Shown: positions 1 through 8,172 of the stretch, piece by piece
How the letters are laid out: every line of letters starts with the position of its first letter
Position numbering within the stretch: the stretch's first letter is position 1
Assembly: GCF_029977985.1 (NCBI RefSeq)
Contig: NZ_JARKOT010000059.1
Coordinates: 1-34,620 of the forward strand
From: Propioniciclava sp.
GTDB taxonomy: Bacteria; Actinomycetota; Actinomycetes; Propionibacteriales; Propionibacteriaceae
DNA: 34,620 nt
Direction: 5' to 3'
Position numbers and translations under genes: made by a program
Notes under the pieces: model-generated
What the model was told of the DNA's origin: nothing
Database searches by the model: none
The model's input: the letters and a program-made list of their open reading frames with translations, nothing else

Positions 1-3
1 GTC

Positions 4-56
4 GGACGCCGCCGGTGGCCATTCAGCCCGTGGCAGGTGTCGCACCGGCGGCGTCC
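4..56. repeat. 13-bp inverted repeat upstream of ABC gene
   Basis: The 13-mer GGACGCCGCCGGT at 4-16 is repeated as its exact reverse complement at 44-56, separated by 27 nt. The right arm ends 17 nt before the ATG at 74. It could be the terminator hairpin of a gene to the left (there is no T-tract) or a regulatory site. Both arms contain the 7-mer GGACGCC that is frequent throughout this window. Confidence 0.6.
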
Positions 57-73
57 ACGACCAAGATGGAGTC

Positions 74-1066
74 ATGACTGAACCTGCGCCCGCGATCGCG
101 ACGCACGGCCTGCGCAAGACGTACCGGCACGGCGCGGTGACGGCGGTCGCCGACCTCGACCTGGCCGTGCCTGCGGGCGGCGTTCACGCGTTCCTCGGAC
201 CGAACGGGTCGGGCAAGACGACCACCCTGCGGATGCTGCTCGGCCTCGTCCGGCCCGACGCCGGGACGATGGAGATCCTCGGCGTCCGGGTGCCCGAGGA
301 CTTGACCGACGTGATCGATCGGGTGGGCGCCATCGTGGAGCAGCCGCGCCTGTTCCCGACGATGTCGGGCCTCGCGAACCTGCAGATCCTCGCGCAGGCC
401 ATCGGCCTGCCCCGCGAGCGGGTGCACGACGTGATCGCCCAGGTGGGTCTCGCGGCCCGCGCCAAGCAGGACGTGCGCGGCTACTCGCTCGGCATGCGGC
501 AGCGGTTGGCGATCGCGGCGACACTCCTCAAGAACCCTGACGTCCTCATCTTCGACGAGCCCACCAACGGCCTCGATCCGGCCGGTATCCACGAGGTGCG
601 GACGATGCTGCGGCAGTTGGGGGCGTCCGGGAAGACCGTGCTGGTGTCGAGCCACCTGCTCGCCGAGGTGCAGCAGATCGCCGACACGGTGAGCATCATC
701 GGCCGGGGACGTCTCCTCACCCAGGTGCCGGTGGCCGGGCTCCTCGACGGCGGGGGGCGCGTCCGGGTACGGGTGACGCCGCCCGGGGAGGCGGCCCGCG
801 TCCTGACCGCGGCGGGCTACCTCGTCGGGCTCGACGGCTCCGAGCTCCTCACCGTGGGGCGTCCGGACTCCGCCGCGCAGCCGGACGCCGTCGCGCGCGT
901 TCTCGGCGAGGCAGGCCTGTGGCCGACCGAACTGGCCCCGGTGGCCGAGAGTCTGGAGGACGTCTTCCTGCGGCTGACTGCCACGGAGCACCTGAGCGTT
1001 CAGGCCCCGGGGATCGCGTTCGGCCCGTCGGGTTCAGGCGCGGGGGCGACGGGGGGCGTGGCATGA
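74..1066 (+). CDS. ABC-2 type transporter ATP-binding protein
   Basis: This is the cytoplasmic ATPase of an ABC-2 exporter, 330 aa. It shows Walker A GPNGSGKTT at about residues 42-50, a signature helix YSLGMRQR near 140, Walker B LIFDEPTNGLDP near 158, and an H-loop in SSHLL. After the roughly 220-residue nucleotide-binding domain comes a C-terminal extension of about 100 residues, common in this DrrA/CcmA-like group. The ATG at 74 is preceded by a short GGAG. Its stop overlaps the start of the permease gene (ATGA, 1063-1066), so the two are translationally coupled and should form one complex. The substrate cannot be told from sequence; drugs, lipids or peptides are all possible. Confidence 0.93.
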   Translation: MTEPAPAIATHGLRKTYRHGAVTAVADLDLAVPAGGVHAFLGPNGSGKTTTLRMLLGLVRPDAGTMEILGVRVPEDLTDVIDRVGAIVEQPRLFPTMSGLANLQILAQAIGLPRERVHDVIAQVGLAARAKQDVRGYSLGMRQRLAIAATLLKNPDVLIFDEPTNGLDPAGIHEVRTMLRQLGASGKTVLVSSHLLAEVQQIADTVSIIGRGRLLTQVPVAGLLDGGGRVRVRVTPPGEAARVLTAAGYLVGLDGSELLTVGRPDSAAQPDAVARVLGEAGLWPTELAPVAESLEDVFLRLTATEHLSVQAPGIAFGPSGSGAGATGGVA

Positions 1067-2031
1067 GGCTGCTGGGGGCCGAGTTGACACGGTGGCGGCA
1101 CCGCAAGGGTCTGTGGGCCACCGTGCTCGTCACGCTGGCGATCGCGGCGGTGGTGTGCGGCACCCTCGTGACCGCCTCGCTGCCACCCTCGGCGGAGGCG
1201 AAGGCCGAGGCGCAACGGCAGTTCGAGGAGTACTACGCCGAATGGGAGACCAATCACGACCAGTGGTACGCCGACTGCATGGCGACGGCGGGAGGTGAGG
1301 GAGCTCCCACGGTGTGGGATTGCGAGAGCCAGAATGTGGCGCCCGTCGCGGAGAGTTACGGTCCCTCCGTGATGCCGTGGGCCGACGGCATGCAGGGCGC
1401 CATGATGGGGGCGGCGGTGCTCGGCGGGTTGGCGGCGCTGGTCGCGGGAGCGTCGTTCCTGGGGGCGGAGTATCGCCACGGGACGATCTCGACCTGGCTC
1501 ACGTTCGCGCCGAACAGGACCGCGGTCTTCGCCAGCAAGATGGCGGTGTCGGTGCTCGCCGGCATGGCGGTGGTGGCGGCGGTGGGGCTCCTCCAGGCCG
1601 GTGGGCTGGCGTTGAGCTTCGGGGTGCTGCGGCCGACGGAGATCGGCGACTGGGGGGAGCCGCTGCGGATGATGGGCCGCGCGCTCGGCCTGGGCGCGAT
1701 GGTGGCGCTCATGGGGGCGAGCCTGGCGGTGTTGTTCAAGAACACCGTGGCGGGCGCCGCGGTGCCCATCACCTACATGCTGGCGGGGGCGTTCTTCGGC
1801 GTCCTCAACCTGGTGCCGTTCGGACCCCAACTGCGCCGCTGGCTGCCCGAGAGCAACCTGTACGCCTACCTCGCCAACGGCTATGAGACCGGCCACTTCG
1901 ACGAGGCGAAGCGGGAGTGGGTGCCGGTGTTCATCTCGGCGGCCCAGGGCACGACGTACCTGCTGGTCCTCACCGGTGCCCTCGTGTTGGCGGCCTTCGT
2001 GGTGTTCCGCCGGCGCGACGTCACCGACTAG
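1063..2031 (+). CDS. ABC-2 type transporter permease
   Basis: This is a 322-aa integral membrane partner of the preceding ATPase. The N-terminus (MRLLGAELTRW) is typical of ABC-2 permeases. A first membrane helix at about 20-40 is followed by an unusually long polar, acidic outer loop of about 65 residues containing two cysteines and several Trp/Tyr. Further hydrophobic helices follow, at about 110-130, 155-180, 205-225, 235-255 and near the C-terminus. The start at 1063 was chosen over an upstream in-frame ATG because it forms an ATGA overlap with the ATPase stop and begins with the family-like N-terminus. The stop codon shares a CTAG with the stop of the convergent glgX-like gene. Confidence 0.88.
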   Translation: MRLLGAELTRWRHRKGLWATVLVTLAIAAVVCGTLVTASLPPSAEAKAEAQRQFEEYYAEWETNHDQWYADCMATAGGEGAPTVWDCESQNVAPVAESYGPSVMPWADGMQGAMMGAAVLGGLAALVAGASFLGAEYRHGTISTWLTFAPNRTAVFASKMAVSVLAGMAVVAAVGLLQAGGLALSFGVLRPTEIGDWGEPLRMMGRALGLGAMVALMGASLAVLFKNTVAGAAVPITYMLAGAFFGVLNLVPFGPQLRRWLPESNLYAYLANGYETGHFDEAKREWVPVFISAAQGTTYLLVLTGALVLAAFVVFRRRDVTD

Positions 2032-4598
2032 GCGGGAGGGGTAGCGCCCGCCGCGTCCGGCCCCGGCTGATCCGGCGGTGGCGCGTCGGGGGCCGTCCGG
2101 ACGAAGCTGCGCCGGATCCGCTCGAACGCCTCGTCGAGACGCCCGCGCAGGTGCGGGATGCCCCACCGATCCATCTGGACGCCGCCGCCGCGGCCCCACA
2201 GGTTCCCCGGCGCCTCGGGACGCCGTGTCGGCGGCGCCTGGAGGACGACGATCGACCACGGCTCGACCGTGTACTCACCGGCAACGTGCAGGCCGGACTC
2301 CTTCGGCCACGCGTTGCCCTCGGGCTCGGCCCAGGGCGCGGTGTCGATGATGCGCACCCAATCGTGGCTCGCGGGGGACTCGGTCCACTCGGAGAGATCG
2401 AAGCGGGCGGGCTGGTCGTACATGTTGACGAGGATCCAGAAGTCGTCGCCGCCCGAGACGCCCGAGTCGATGGCGACCGCCAGTTGCCGGTCGCCCGGGC
2501 GGGGCGGGTCGTTGAGGTCGGTGCCGAAATAGACGTAGCTCACGTCGGGCCCGCCGCGCGTCATCTCGCCCCACGTGCGCTGCCGGAACGTCGCCTGCGT
2601 GCGCCGCAACTGCGCGACGTAGCGGGCGAAGACGAGCAGCTGGTTCACAGGCGGCTCGCCCTTCATGGTGCCGACGATGTGGTGATAGCCGGGCAGTTCA
2701 GGCTGGCCTGGGTCCACGGGCAGCTTGCTCGGCGAGGCGGACGCCGCCTGTGCCCAGTTGTTCCAGATGCCGACGGTGTTGAGCGACCACGGGTTGTTGT
2801 TGCCGTTCTGGCTGCGCCCGTACTCGTCGCCCGACACGATCATCGGGACGCCGCGGGCCAGGAACGTCAGCAGCCACAGGTTGCGCCACCGGGTGCGGCG
2901 CAGCGACTTCTTGCCGCCCGAGTCCCACGACAGGTTGTTGTCCGAACCGCCATCGGAGGGGCCGAACGGGTAGGGCTGGTCGTTGTTCTTCGCGTTGTAG
3001 GACACCAGGTCGAACATCGTGAACCCGTCGTGGGCGGTGACGAAGTTGATCGACTTCTGCGGCCCGTCGTTGTCGTTGAAGTGCAGGTAGTCGCCGTTGA
3101 AGAACGCCATGAAGTCGTCGGTGTTGCCGTCGCCCTTGCTGAACGCGCGCATCGCGTCGCGGAAGCGACCGTTCCATTCGCCCCAGCCCGACGGGAAGTT
3201 GCCCACCTCGTAGCCCCACAGGTCCCACGCCTCGGCGATGACCTCGATGTTGTTCTCGGCAGCGAGCTGAGCGACGGCGTCCAGGAGCGGATGGTTGCTG
3301 AAGAAGCGGCGCTGTGCGACCCAGTCGTCGGCCTCGGCGGCGTTGGGGCGGCGCCCGAGGACGGGCGCCAGGTCGAAGCGGAACCCGTCGACGCCCATCG
3401 TGTCGTGCCAGTGCCGAAGCGAGTCGAGGACGAGGTCGCACGTGAGGGGCGAGGAGAAGTTCGTCTGGTTCGACGTGCCGGTGGCACCGTCGATGAGCCC
3501 ACCCGACGACGTGAGTGCGTAGTACTCGGTCGTCGCGAAGCCGCCGAGCGTGGTGAAGCCGGCCGAGTCGAGGTCGCCGCCCCAGTTGCCGCCCTCGGCG
3601 GAGTGGTTGTAGACGACATCGAGGAACACCTCGATGCCGGCGTCGTGGAACGCGTGCACCATCTGCTTGAACTCGCGCGTCGGCCCGCCGAGGCTCTTGT
3701 CGGAGCTGTAATCGCGGTTCGGGGCGAAGAACGCGAGCGTCTGGTAACCCCAGTGGTTGGTGGTGCCGTTGTGGGCGCCGACCTGGTCGGAGTCCGTCTC
3801 GTGCACCGGCAGCAACTCGATCACAGTCATGCCGAGTGCCCGCAGGTAGGGGGCCATGAGGGCGGCGCCCGCGTAGGTGCCGCGCAGGTGGTCGGGGATG
3901 TTGGGCAGGCCCTGGAAGCCACGCGTGTTCGCCAGCAGTTCGCCGAGGCGGGTCGACGAGGGGTGCAACGTCAGGTTCTTGACGTGCGCCTCGTAGATCG
4001 CGTTGTCCTCCTCGGGGTGGCGCGGGTGGGTGCCGGTGCGGGTGGTGTCCTCGATGACGACGCCCTTCGGCGCGTAGCGTGCCGTGTCGGCCTCACGGCC
4101 CGGACGCCCCCGCCACGGCACCGGTCCGGACCCGAAGACGCCACGGTCGGCGCCCGCATCGAGGACGGCCTGGCTCATCGGGTTGTGGGTGACCTCCCGG
4201 GCGTAGGGGTCGAAGAGCACCTTGTTGGGGTTGAAATGGTTGAGGTCGGCGTCCCGGTCGGTGAGGAAGCCGGCAGCGGAACCCGGCTTCCAGGCGGGAT
4301 CGTAGGACCAGTTGCGGCCCCAGACCCGGAAGCCGTACAGGGTCCCGTGGCGGGCGTGGTTCACCTCGGCGCGCCAGACGCCGTCGGCGCCTTGGACCAT
4401 CACGATGCTGGCGTGCGCGTCGGCGCCGGTGGCCTCGGGGAAGAACTCGAGAGTCACGCGGGTCGCCGCTGGCGCGGCCACGGCGAACGTGGTGGTGCCT
4501 GAGCTGCGCCGCAGGTGGGCGCCCAGCGGCCAAGTAGCCGTCGCCCAGCGGGACGGATGGACCGCGCGCGGTTCGTTCACGTCTACCAACGATGCCAT
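2028..4598 (-). CDS. glgX: Glycogen debranching enzyme / isoamylase (GH13)
   Basis: This is an 856-aa alpha-amylase-superfamily enzyme expected to hydrolyse alpha-1,6 branches of glycogen or limit dextrins in the cytoplasm. An N-terminal CBM48-like beta domain occupies about residues 20-120. The GH13 barrel shows all four motifs: DVVYNH, GFRFDLAP with nucleophile D409, IAEAWD with acid/base E456, and TAHDGF with D524. A beta-rich C domain follows. There is also a Pro/Arg-rich tail of about 60 residues after residue 790, which helps make it longer than the roughly 700 aa usual for GlgX. No other glycogen gene is nearby. Isoamylase (TreX-like) rather than strict GlgX specificity is equally possible. 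The gene converges on the ABC permease with the two stop codons interlocked. Confidence 0.9.
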   Translation of the reverse strand: MASLVDVNEPRAVHPSRWATATWPLGAHLRRSSGTTTFAVAAPAATRVTLEFFPEATGADAHASIVMVQGADGVWRAEVNHARHGTLYGFRVWGRNWSYDPAWKPGSAAGFLTDRDADLNHFNPNKVLFDPYAREVTHNPMSQAVLDAGADRGVFGSGPVPWRGRPGREADTARYAPKGVVIEDTTRTGTHPRHPEEDNAIYEAHVKNLTLHPSSTRLGELLANTRGFQGLPNIPDHLRGTYAGAALMAPYLRALGMTVIELLPVHETDSDQVGAHNGTTNHWGYQTLAFFAPNRDYSSDKSLGGPTREFKQMVHAFHDAGIEVFLDVVYNHSAEGGNWGGDLDSAGFTTLGGFATTEYYALTSSGGLIDGATGTSNQTNFSSPLTCDLVLDSLRHWHDTMGVDGFRFDLAPVLGRRPNAAEADDWVAQRRFFSNHPLLDAVAQLAAENNIEVIAEAWDLWGYEVGNFPSGWGEWNGRFRDAMRAFSKGDGNTDDFMAFFNGDYLHFNDNDGPQKSINFVTAHDGFTMFDLVSYNAKNNDQPYPFGPSDGGSDNNLSWDSGGKKSLRRTRWRNLWLLTFLARGVPMIVSGDEYGRSQNGNNNPWSLNTVGIWNNWAQAASASPSKLPVDPGQPELPGYHHIVGTMKGEPPVNQLLVFARYVAQLRRTQATFRQRTWGEMTRGGPDVSYVYFGTDLNDPPRPGDRQLAVAIDSGVSGGDDFWILVNMYDQPARFDLSEWTESPASHDWVRIIDTAPWAEPEGNAWPKESGLHVAGEYTVEPWSIVVLQAPPTRRPEAPGNLWGRGGGVQMDRWGIPHLRGRLDEAFERIRRSFVRTAPDAPPPDQPGPDAAGATPPA

Positions 4599-4717
4599 GC
4601 GGGCTCGGCGGCGGGTAATCGTGCCGCCGTGTTGCCGTCGCGCACACCGGTTCGACGCCGCCGGGACGCCGCCGGGACGCCGCCGTGATCCCGGCGGGAT
4701 GCCGTCTGTACACCCCC

Positions 4718-4831
4718 GTGGGCGTCGGGGTGGCCTCGGGCGCCGCGGTGGGGGTCGAAATGGCTCCGGGACGCCGCGGTGGGCGTCGGGGTGGCCTCGG
4801 GACGCGGCGGTGGGGGTCGAAATGGCTCCGG
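4718..4831. repeat. Tandem duplication, 61-bp unit, about two copies
   Basis: A unit beginning GTGGGCGTCGGGGTGGCCTC at 4718 is repeated from 4779 with only a few differences around its middle, and both copies contain GTCGAAATGGCTCC. The second copy runs straight into the first 64-bp palindrome at 4830. The whole 4599-4974 interval (376 bp) has no convincing gene. It contains this duplication, several GGACGCCGCC units (about 4655-4690), the palindrome, a 13-bp direct repeat GCGCTGTCGCCGT (about 4896 and 4919) and the start region of the next gene. Confidence 0.75.
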
Positions 4832-4893
4832 AGTGAACTCATTCTCGGATACGGGTGTGAGTTCACGCCCAGATCCGAGAATGAGCGCACTCC
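4830..4893. repeat. 64-bp palindromic repeat, copy 1
   Basis: Two 31-nt arms (4830-4860 and 4863-4893) flank a GT centre. The arms match at 26 of 31 positions, with the perfect core CTCATTCTCGGAT / ATCCGAGAATGAG and outer ends GGAGTG / CACTCC. A near-identical copy (59 of 64 positions the same, same orientation) lies at 5913-5976. Together they bracket the gene at 4975-5910. The element has no recognisable coding content and would fold into a long hairpin as RNA or cruciform as DNA. Confidence 0.9.
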
Positions 4894-4974
4894 ACGCGCT
4901 GTCGCCGTGCGCTCCAAGCGCTGTCGCCGTTCGCCCCACCGCTGCCGTGACGGACGAGGGTTAATGCAGAGGGC

Positions 4975-5910
4975 ATGAAAACCAGACGGAGGATCCCCGC
5001 AGCGCTCGCAGCCCTGCTCGACCGGCAGGGTGGTACGGCGACCCGGCAGCAGGTCTACGACACCCTCGGGCGCGGCGCGTTGCGCCGGCTTCTGGCGGAA
5101 GGGAAGTGGGCGCGCGTGACGCCGGGCACCTACGCCGCCTGCCCGGCCCCCAGCCTGGAGCACCGACTCTGGGCGGGGTTCCTGATCGGGGGACCGGGCT
5201 CGGCGCTCGGCGGCTGGGCGGCCCTTCACGCGGCCGGCCAGCAGGTGAGCGTGCCGGTGGTGGACGTGTGGTCACCCGATCGCGTGCGGCGCGAACCTCG
5301 CCCCGGCTACGCCTTCCACTCCGATGGGCTCGGGCGTCTGGAGCACACGAGCGGTTCCCTGCCCCGCATCCGGCTGGAGGACGCGCTCCTCGACCTCGTC
5401 GGCGCGGTCGACCTCGACGAGTGGGTGAACCTCACCACCAGTGCCGCGCGGGAACGCCGGATCAGCCTGCTGCGCCTGCGCTCGTCGGGGCTGGGCCGGC
5501 CCCGCATGCCCCGGCGGCCGTTGCTCCGCGAGGTCCTCGCGGACCTCACCGGCATCGAAAGCACGCTGGAGTGGCGCTACCACTGCGACGTCGAGCGCGC
5601 CCATGGGCTGCCACCCGGCGAACGGCAGAAGTCGCTGAGCAGCGGCACCCGTTCGGACGTGGTGCACGACGCGTACCGCCTCATCGTCGAGCTGGACGGC
5701 CTCTGCCACACGAACGCGGTGCTGCGCGACCTCGCCCGGGACAACACCCACACCGCGCAGGGGCAGTCCACGCTGCGGTACGGCAGTCTCGACGTCCGGC
5801 TGCGCGCCTGCGCCGTGGCCGCGCAGGTGGCTCAGTCGCTCCAGGTGCGCGCATGGCCGGGAACGATGCGCCGGTGCCCGCGGTGTCCTCCCTCGGCACC
5901 CATGTCGTGA
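4975..5910 (+). CDS. AbiEi-like winged-helix protein with DUF559/Vsr-like C-terminal domain
   Basis: A 311-aa protein. Residues 1-60 resemble the AbiEi antitoxin-type N-terminal domain (RQQVYDTLGRGALRRLL, then GKWARVTPGTY). The middle resembles the AbiEi core, with an LGGWAALHAAG-like segment and a VWSP strand. The last 120 residues have the look of a DUF559 / very-short-patch-repair endonuclease fold: a helix with ESTLEWRY, then a DVVHDAY..IVELDG segment supplying acidic residues, an R..ARDN segment, and TLRYG. No cognate AbiEii toxin is adjacent, so this is an orphan of a type that is frequent but uncharacterised in actinobacteria. The ATG at 4975 has AGAGGG 5 nt upstream. The stop lies only 2 nt before palindrome copy 2. 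Nuclease activity is an inference from fold-like motifs. Confidence 0.75.
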   Translation: MKTRRRIPAALAALLDRQGGTATRQQVYDTLGRGALRRLLAEGKWARVTPGTYAACPAPSLEHRLWAGFLIGGPGSALGGWAALHAAGQQVSVPVVDVWSPDRVRREPRPGYAFHSDGLGRLEHTSGSLPRIRLEDALLDLVGAVDLDEWVNLTTSAARERRISLLRLRSSGLGRPRMPRRPLLREVLADLTGIESTLEWRYHCDVERAHGLPPGERQKSLSSGTRSDVVHDAYRLIVELDGLCHTNAVLRDLARDNTHTAQGQSTLRYGSLDVRLRACAVAAQVAQSLQVRAWPGTMRRCPRCPPSAPMS

Positions 5911-5912
5911 CC

Positions 5913-5976
5913 GGAGTGCCCTCATTCTCGGATCCGGGTGTGAGTTCACGCCCACATCCGAGAATGAGCGCGCTCC
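5913..5976. repeat. 64-bp palindromic repeat, copy 2
   Basis: This is the second copy of the palindrome at 4830-4893, in the same orientation, with arms 5913-5943 and 5946-5976. It starts 2 nt after the stop of the AbiEi-like gene, so it could also act as that gene's transcript-ending or stabilising hairpin. Its right end merges with the tandem repeat that starts at 5967. Confidence 0.9.
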
Positions 5977-6085
5977 GGGGAGGTGCTGCCGGGCCAGGGG
6001 GCGTCCGGAAGGCTCGGACAAGCGCGCTCCGCGGGGAGGTGCTGCCGGGCCAGGGGGCCCCGGAAGGCTCGGACAAGCGCACTCA
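5967..6085. repeat. Tandem duplication, 54-55-bp unit, two copies plus a partial third
   Basis: The unit starts AGCGCGCTCC and contains GAGGTGCTGCCGGGCCAGG and GGAAGGCTCGGACA. Copies start at 5967 and 6021, and a third partial copy starts at about 6076 (AGCGCACTCA). The first repeat unit overlaps the right arm of palindrome copy 2. The 5911-6093 interval shows no other feature. The array ends just before the stop of the minus-strand HD-domain gene. Confidence 0.75.
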
Positions 6086-6093
6086 GGGCGGCG

Positions 6094-6981
6094 CTAACCG
6101 ACCAGGGGGCGTCCGGACGCCTCGAGGTGCGCCAGTTCGGCGGTCAGGTTGGCGCGAGCGGCGTCCGCCCAGGCGTGGGCGCGGCGGAAGAGCGGCTCCA
6201 GGGCGAGGAGGCGCCGCAACACCCCGGCCCGCCCGGCAACGAACGCCGCCTCGCCCACGTGTGCGTACTCCACGCGCACGTCGCGGGCGTACACGTGGTA
6301 GCGCGCCTCGCTCACCGCGAGGATCGACAGGTCGGCGTCGGCCAGCAGCGCCCCGCGGGTGTCGCCCGGCGCGGGGGCGTGCGTCGCGGTGAGGGCGACG
6401 AGGCGTCCGACCTCCGCGGCCGCCTCCGCACCGAGATGCGGTCCGAGAGTCGAGCGGGCCAGCTCGGCCGATGCCTCCTCATCGTCGCCCGCACGGCCGG
6501 CGTACACGGCGTCGTGGAACCACGCCGCGAGCGTGACCAGCGGATCGTCGTTGCCCAAAGCGTCGAGGGCGCCGAGCACCTGCGCGAGGTGCCGCACGTC
6601 GTGGTAGCGCCGGTGCGGCTCGCCCCACCGGGACAGGAGGTCGTCGCGGACGCCGTCGGGCGCGGGCGGCGCCGCCTCCCAATGGCGGCGCACCAGCCGC
6701 ACGGACGCCGCCCGGTCCGGCTGCTTCTGCGTGGGCCTTACCCGCAGCCCCGACGCGACGAGCCGCTGCAGCAACTCCTTCGCGCCCACCAGGTGTGCTC
6801 CGGCGTCCAGGAGGTCGTCGTAGCGGCGGGCGGGCACGTCGTAGTGATCGTGGTCGAACGCCCCCGCCGGCAGCGCCACGCGCCGCGCGAACGCATGCAA
6901 CTCGCCCAGGGAGGAGTCCGAGACGAGGTGCCCGAACACGGTCCCGTGCGCCGGCCAGGTGGGCGGATCGACCCAGATCAC
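6094..6981 (-). CDS. DUF4031 domain fused to HD-domain phosphohydrolase-like protein
   Basis: A 295-aa cytoplasmic protein. Residues 1-80 match the DUF4031 pattern (WVDPPTWPAHG, then HLVSDSSLGELHAFA). The rest looks like an HD-superfamily metal-dependent hydrolase: RWGEPHRRYHD around H127, WFHDAVY with H156-D157, then HAPAPGDTRG and LLADADLSIL, which supply the later metal ligands. The substrate is unknown. The GTG start at 6979-6981 was chosen because it overlaps the stop of the upstream rhomboid gene (GTGA, 6978-6981) and gives exactly the DUF4031 N-terminus. The longer reading frame beyond it is only an overlap with the rhomboid gene. Translational coupling suggests a shared process with the protease, but no function is established. 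Confidence 0.82.
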   Translation of the reverse strand: MIWVDPPTWPAHGTVFGHLVSDSSLGELHAFARRVALPAGAFDHDHYDVPARRYDDLLDAGAHLVGAKELLQRLVASGLRVRPTQKQPDRAASVRLVRRHWEAAPPAPDGVRDDLLSRWGEPHRRYHDVRHLAQVLGALDALGNDDPLVTLAAWFHDAVYAGRAGDDEEASAELARSTLGPHLGAEAAAEVGRLVALTATHAPAPGDTRGALLADADLSILAVSEARYHVYARDVRVEYAHVGEAAFVAGRAGVLRRLLALEPLFRRAHAWADAARANLTAELAHLEASGRPLVG

Positions 6982-8051
6982 GGCACCAGCAGGCGCGCGA
7001 ACGCCACCGCCAACAGCAGCACGCCGAAGGCGCCGAGCGCGATGAGCTGCGTCCGCTCCTGCTGACGCCCACGCAGCCCCACGAGGATCGCCGCCACCGC
7101 CGCCCCGCCGACGAAGCCGCCCAGGTGGCCCTGCCACGAGATCCCCGGACCCAGGAACGTGATCACCACGTTGATGCCGATCCACATCACGAGATTGCGC
7201 GGGTCGCCGCCGGAACGCAGCACGAGCACCAGCAGGCCGCCCAGCAGCCCGAAGATCGCCCCGGACGCCCCCACCGTCGACGTGTACGGATCGGCCAGCC
7301 AGGCCACGGTCGCGCCGCCGGCGAGCGCCGACAGCAGGTAGAGCGCCAGGAAGCGCCCTCGTCCCAGCACCTTCTCCAACTGCGGCCCGATGAACCACAA
7401 CGCCAGCATGTTGACGCCGATGTGCAGCACGTTCGCGTGGACGAACGCGCTCGTCAGCAGCTGCCACCAGGCGCCGTCGGCGAACCCCGGCAGCCACGTA
7501 CCGCCGCTCGCCGAGCACGAGTCCGCGCTCACCCCCTGGTAGTAGCTCGACCCTACGGCGCACACGCTGCGCCTCGTCAGCGCCAGGTAGTCGAACACGC
7601 GGCTCGTGCTCTCACCCGTCAGGAAGGTCGCCACGAACACAAGCGCATTGAGCCCGATCAGCACCAGCGACGTGAGCGCCGGGTTGGTGCTGCGCCGCCC
7701 GCCGTAGGGCAGCCGCCCCTGGCCGGACGCCGCCACCGCGCGTTGCACGCACTCCGGGCACTGGTGGCCCACCGGGGCCGCCACCATGCAAGCGCCGCAG
7801 ATGGGGCGTCCGCACCGCTGGCAGCGGACGCCGGCTGCTGCATTCGGATGCCGGTAGCACGCCACCGGCTGCGGTCCGGGCGGCTGCACGGTCGGGTACG
7901 GTGCCGGGCCCGCCACGGGTGGGAACCCGGGCGGCGGCGTTGGCGTCCCGGCGCCCGCATTGGCGTACGGGTCGGACGCCGGCGGCTCGAACGACGGTCG
8001 TCCAGACGTCGGCGGCAGCCAGGCGTCCGGGCGTTCCTCGGGATTCGACAC
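6978..8051 (-). CDS. Rhomboid-family intramembrane serine protease with N-terminal zinc finger
   Basis: A 357-aa membrane protease. The first 80 residues are Pro-rich and disordered. A B-box-like Cys/His cluster follows ([19 protein letters not shown], then HQCPECV), then a basic linker and the rhomboid core. Helix L1/TM2 contains the [13 protein letters not shown] motif, the catalytic serine is S263 in GASGAIFG, and the catalytic histidine is H309 in GHLGGFVGG. The GTG at 8049-8051 is chosen because GAAGGAGGT lies 8-9 nt upstream and the downstream sequence is typical of actinobacterial homologues. Substrates are unknown. It is co-transcribed with the DUF4031-HD gene and is divergent from the gluABCD operon. 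Confidence 0.9.
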   Translation of the reverse strand: MSNPEERPDAWLPPTSGRPSFEPPASDPYANAGAGTPTPPPGFPPVAGPAPYPTVQPPGPQPVACYRHPNAAAGVRCQRCGRPICGACMVAAPVGHQCPECVQRAVAASGQGRLPYGGRRSTNPALTSLVLIGLNALVFVATFLTGESTSRVFDYLALTRRSVCAVGSSYYQGVSADSCSASGGTWLPGFADGAWWQLLTSAFVHANVLHIGVNMLALWFIGPQLEKVLGRGRFLALYLLSALAGGATVAWLADPYTSTVGASGAIFGLLGGLLVLVLRSGGDPRNLVMWIGINVVITFLGPGISWQGHLGGFVGGAAVAAILVGLRGRQQERTQLIALGAFGVLLLAVAFARLLVP

Positions 8052-8160
8052 GGCGGGCCCACCTCCTTCGGACAGCTTACGTGCCGCACCGGCGGCGTCC
8101 CCGACCCCTCTGCAACCCAAAAGTAACCAGACTGTGCTCTCAACGAGAGATCGGCGCCGC

Positions 8161-8172
8161 TACTGTGCCGCC
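8161..8172 (+). promoter_or_regulatory. Putative leaderless -10 element of gluA
   Basis: TACTGT at 8161-8166 ends 6 nt before the gluA ATG at 8173. No Shine-Dalgarno is present and no clear -35 is visible. Initiation about 7 nt after the box would start the mRNA at or next to the ATG. The LCP gene at 13524 has the same hexamer at the same distance. Confidence 0.5.

Noticed and set aside
1917-4502. An 861-codon open frame on the plus strand opposite the debranching-enzyme gene
   Set aside because: It is a low-complexity Arg/Val/Ala-rich frame produced by high GC and codon bias antisense to a gene with all four GH13 motifs; it has no recognisable domain.
4975-5910. Complete type IV toxin-antitoxin (AbiE) system
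   Set aside because: No AbiEii nucleotidyltransferase toxin gene lies on either side, so only an orphan AbiEi-like protein is supported.
5272-6021. Long minus-strand frame opposite the AbiEi-like gene
   Set aside because: It has no family features and runs through the palindrome; the plus-strand frame has conserved wHTH and DUF559-like segments and a plausible ribosome site.
4718-6085. CRISPR-like array suspected from repeats around the AbiEi-like gene
   Set aside because: Only two copies of each unit occur, units are adjacent or about 1 kb apart, and there are no spacers and no cas genes.
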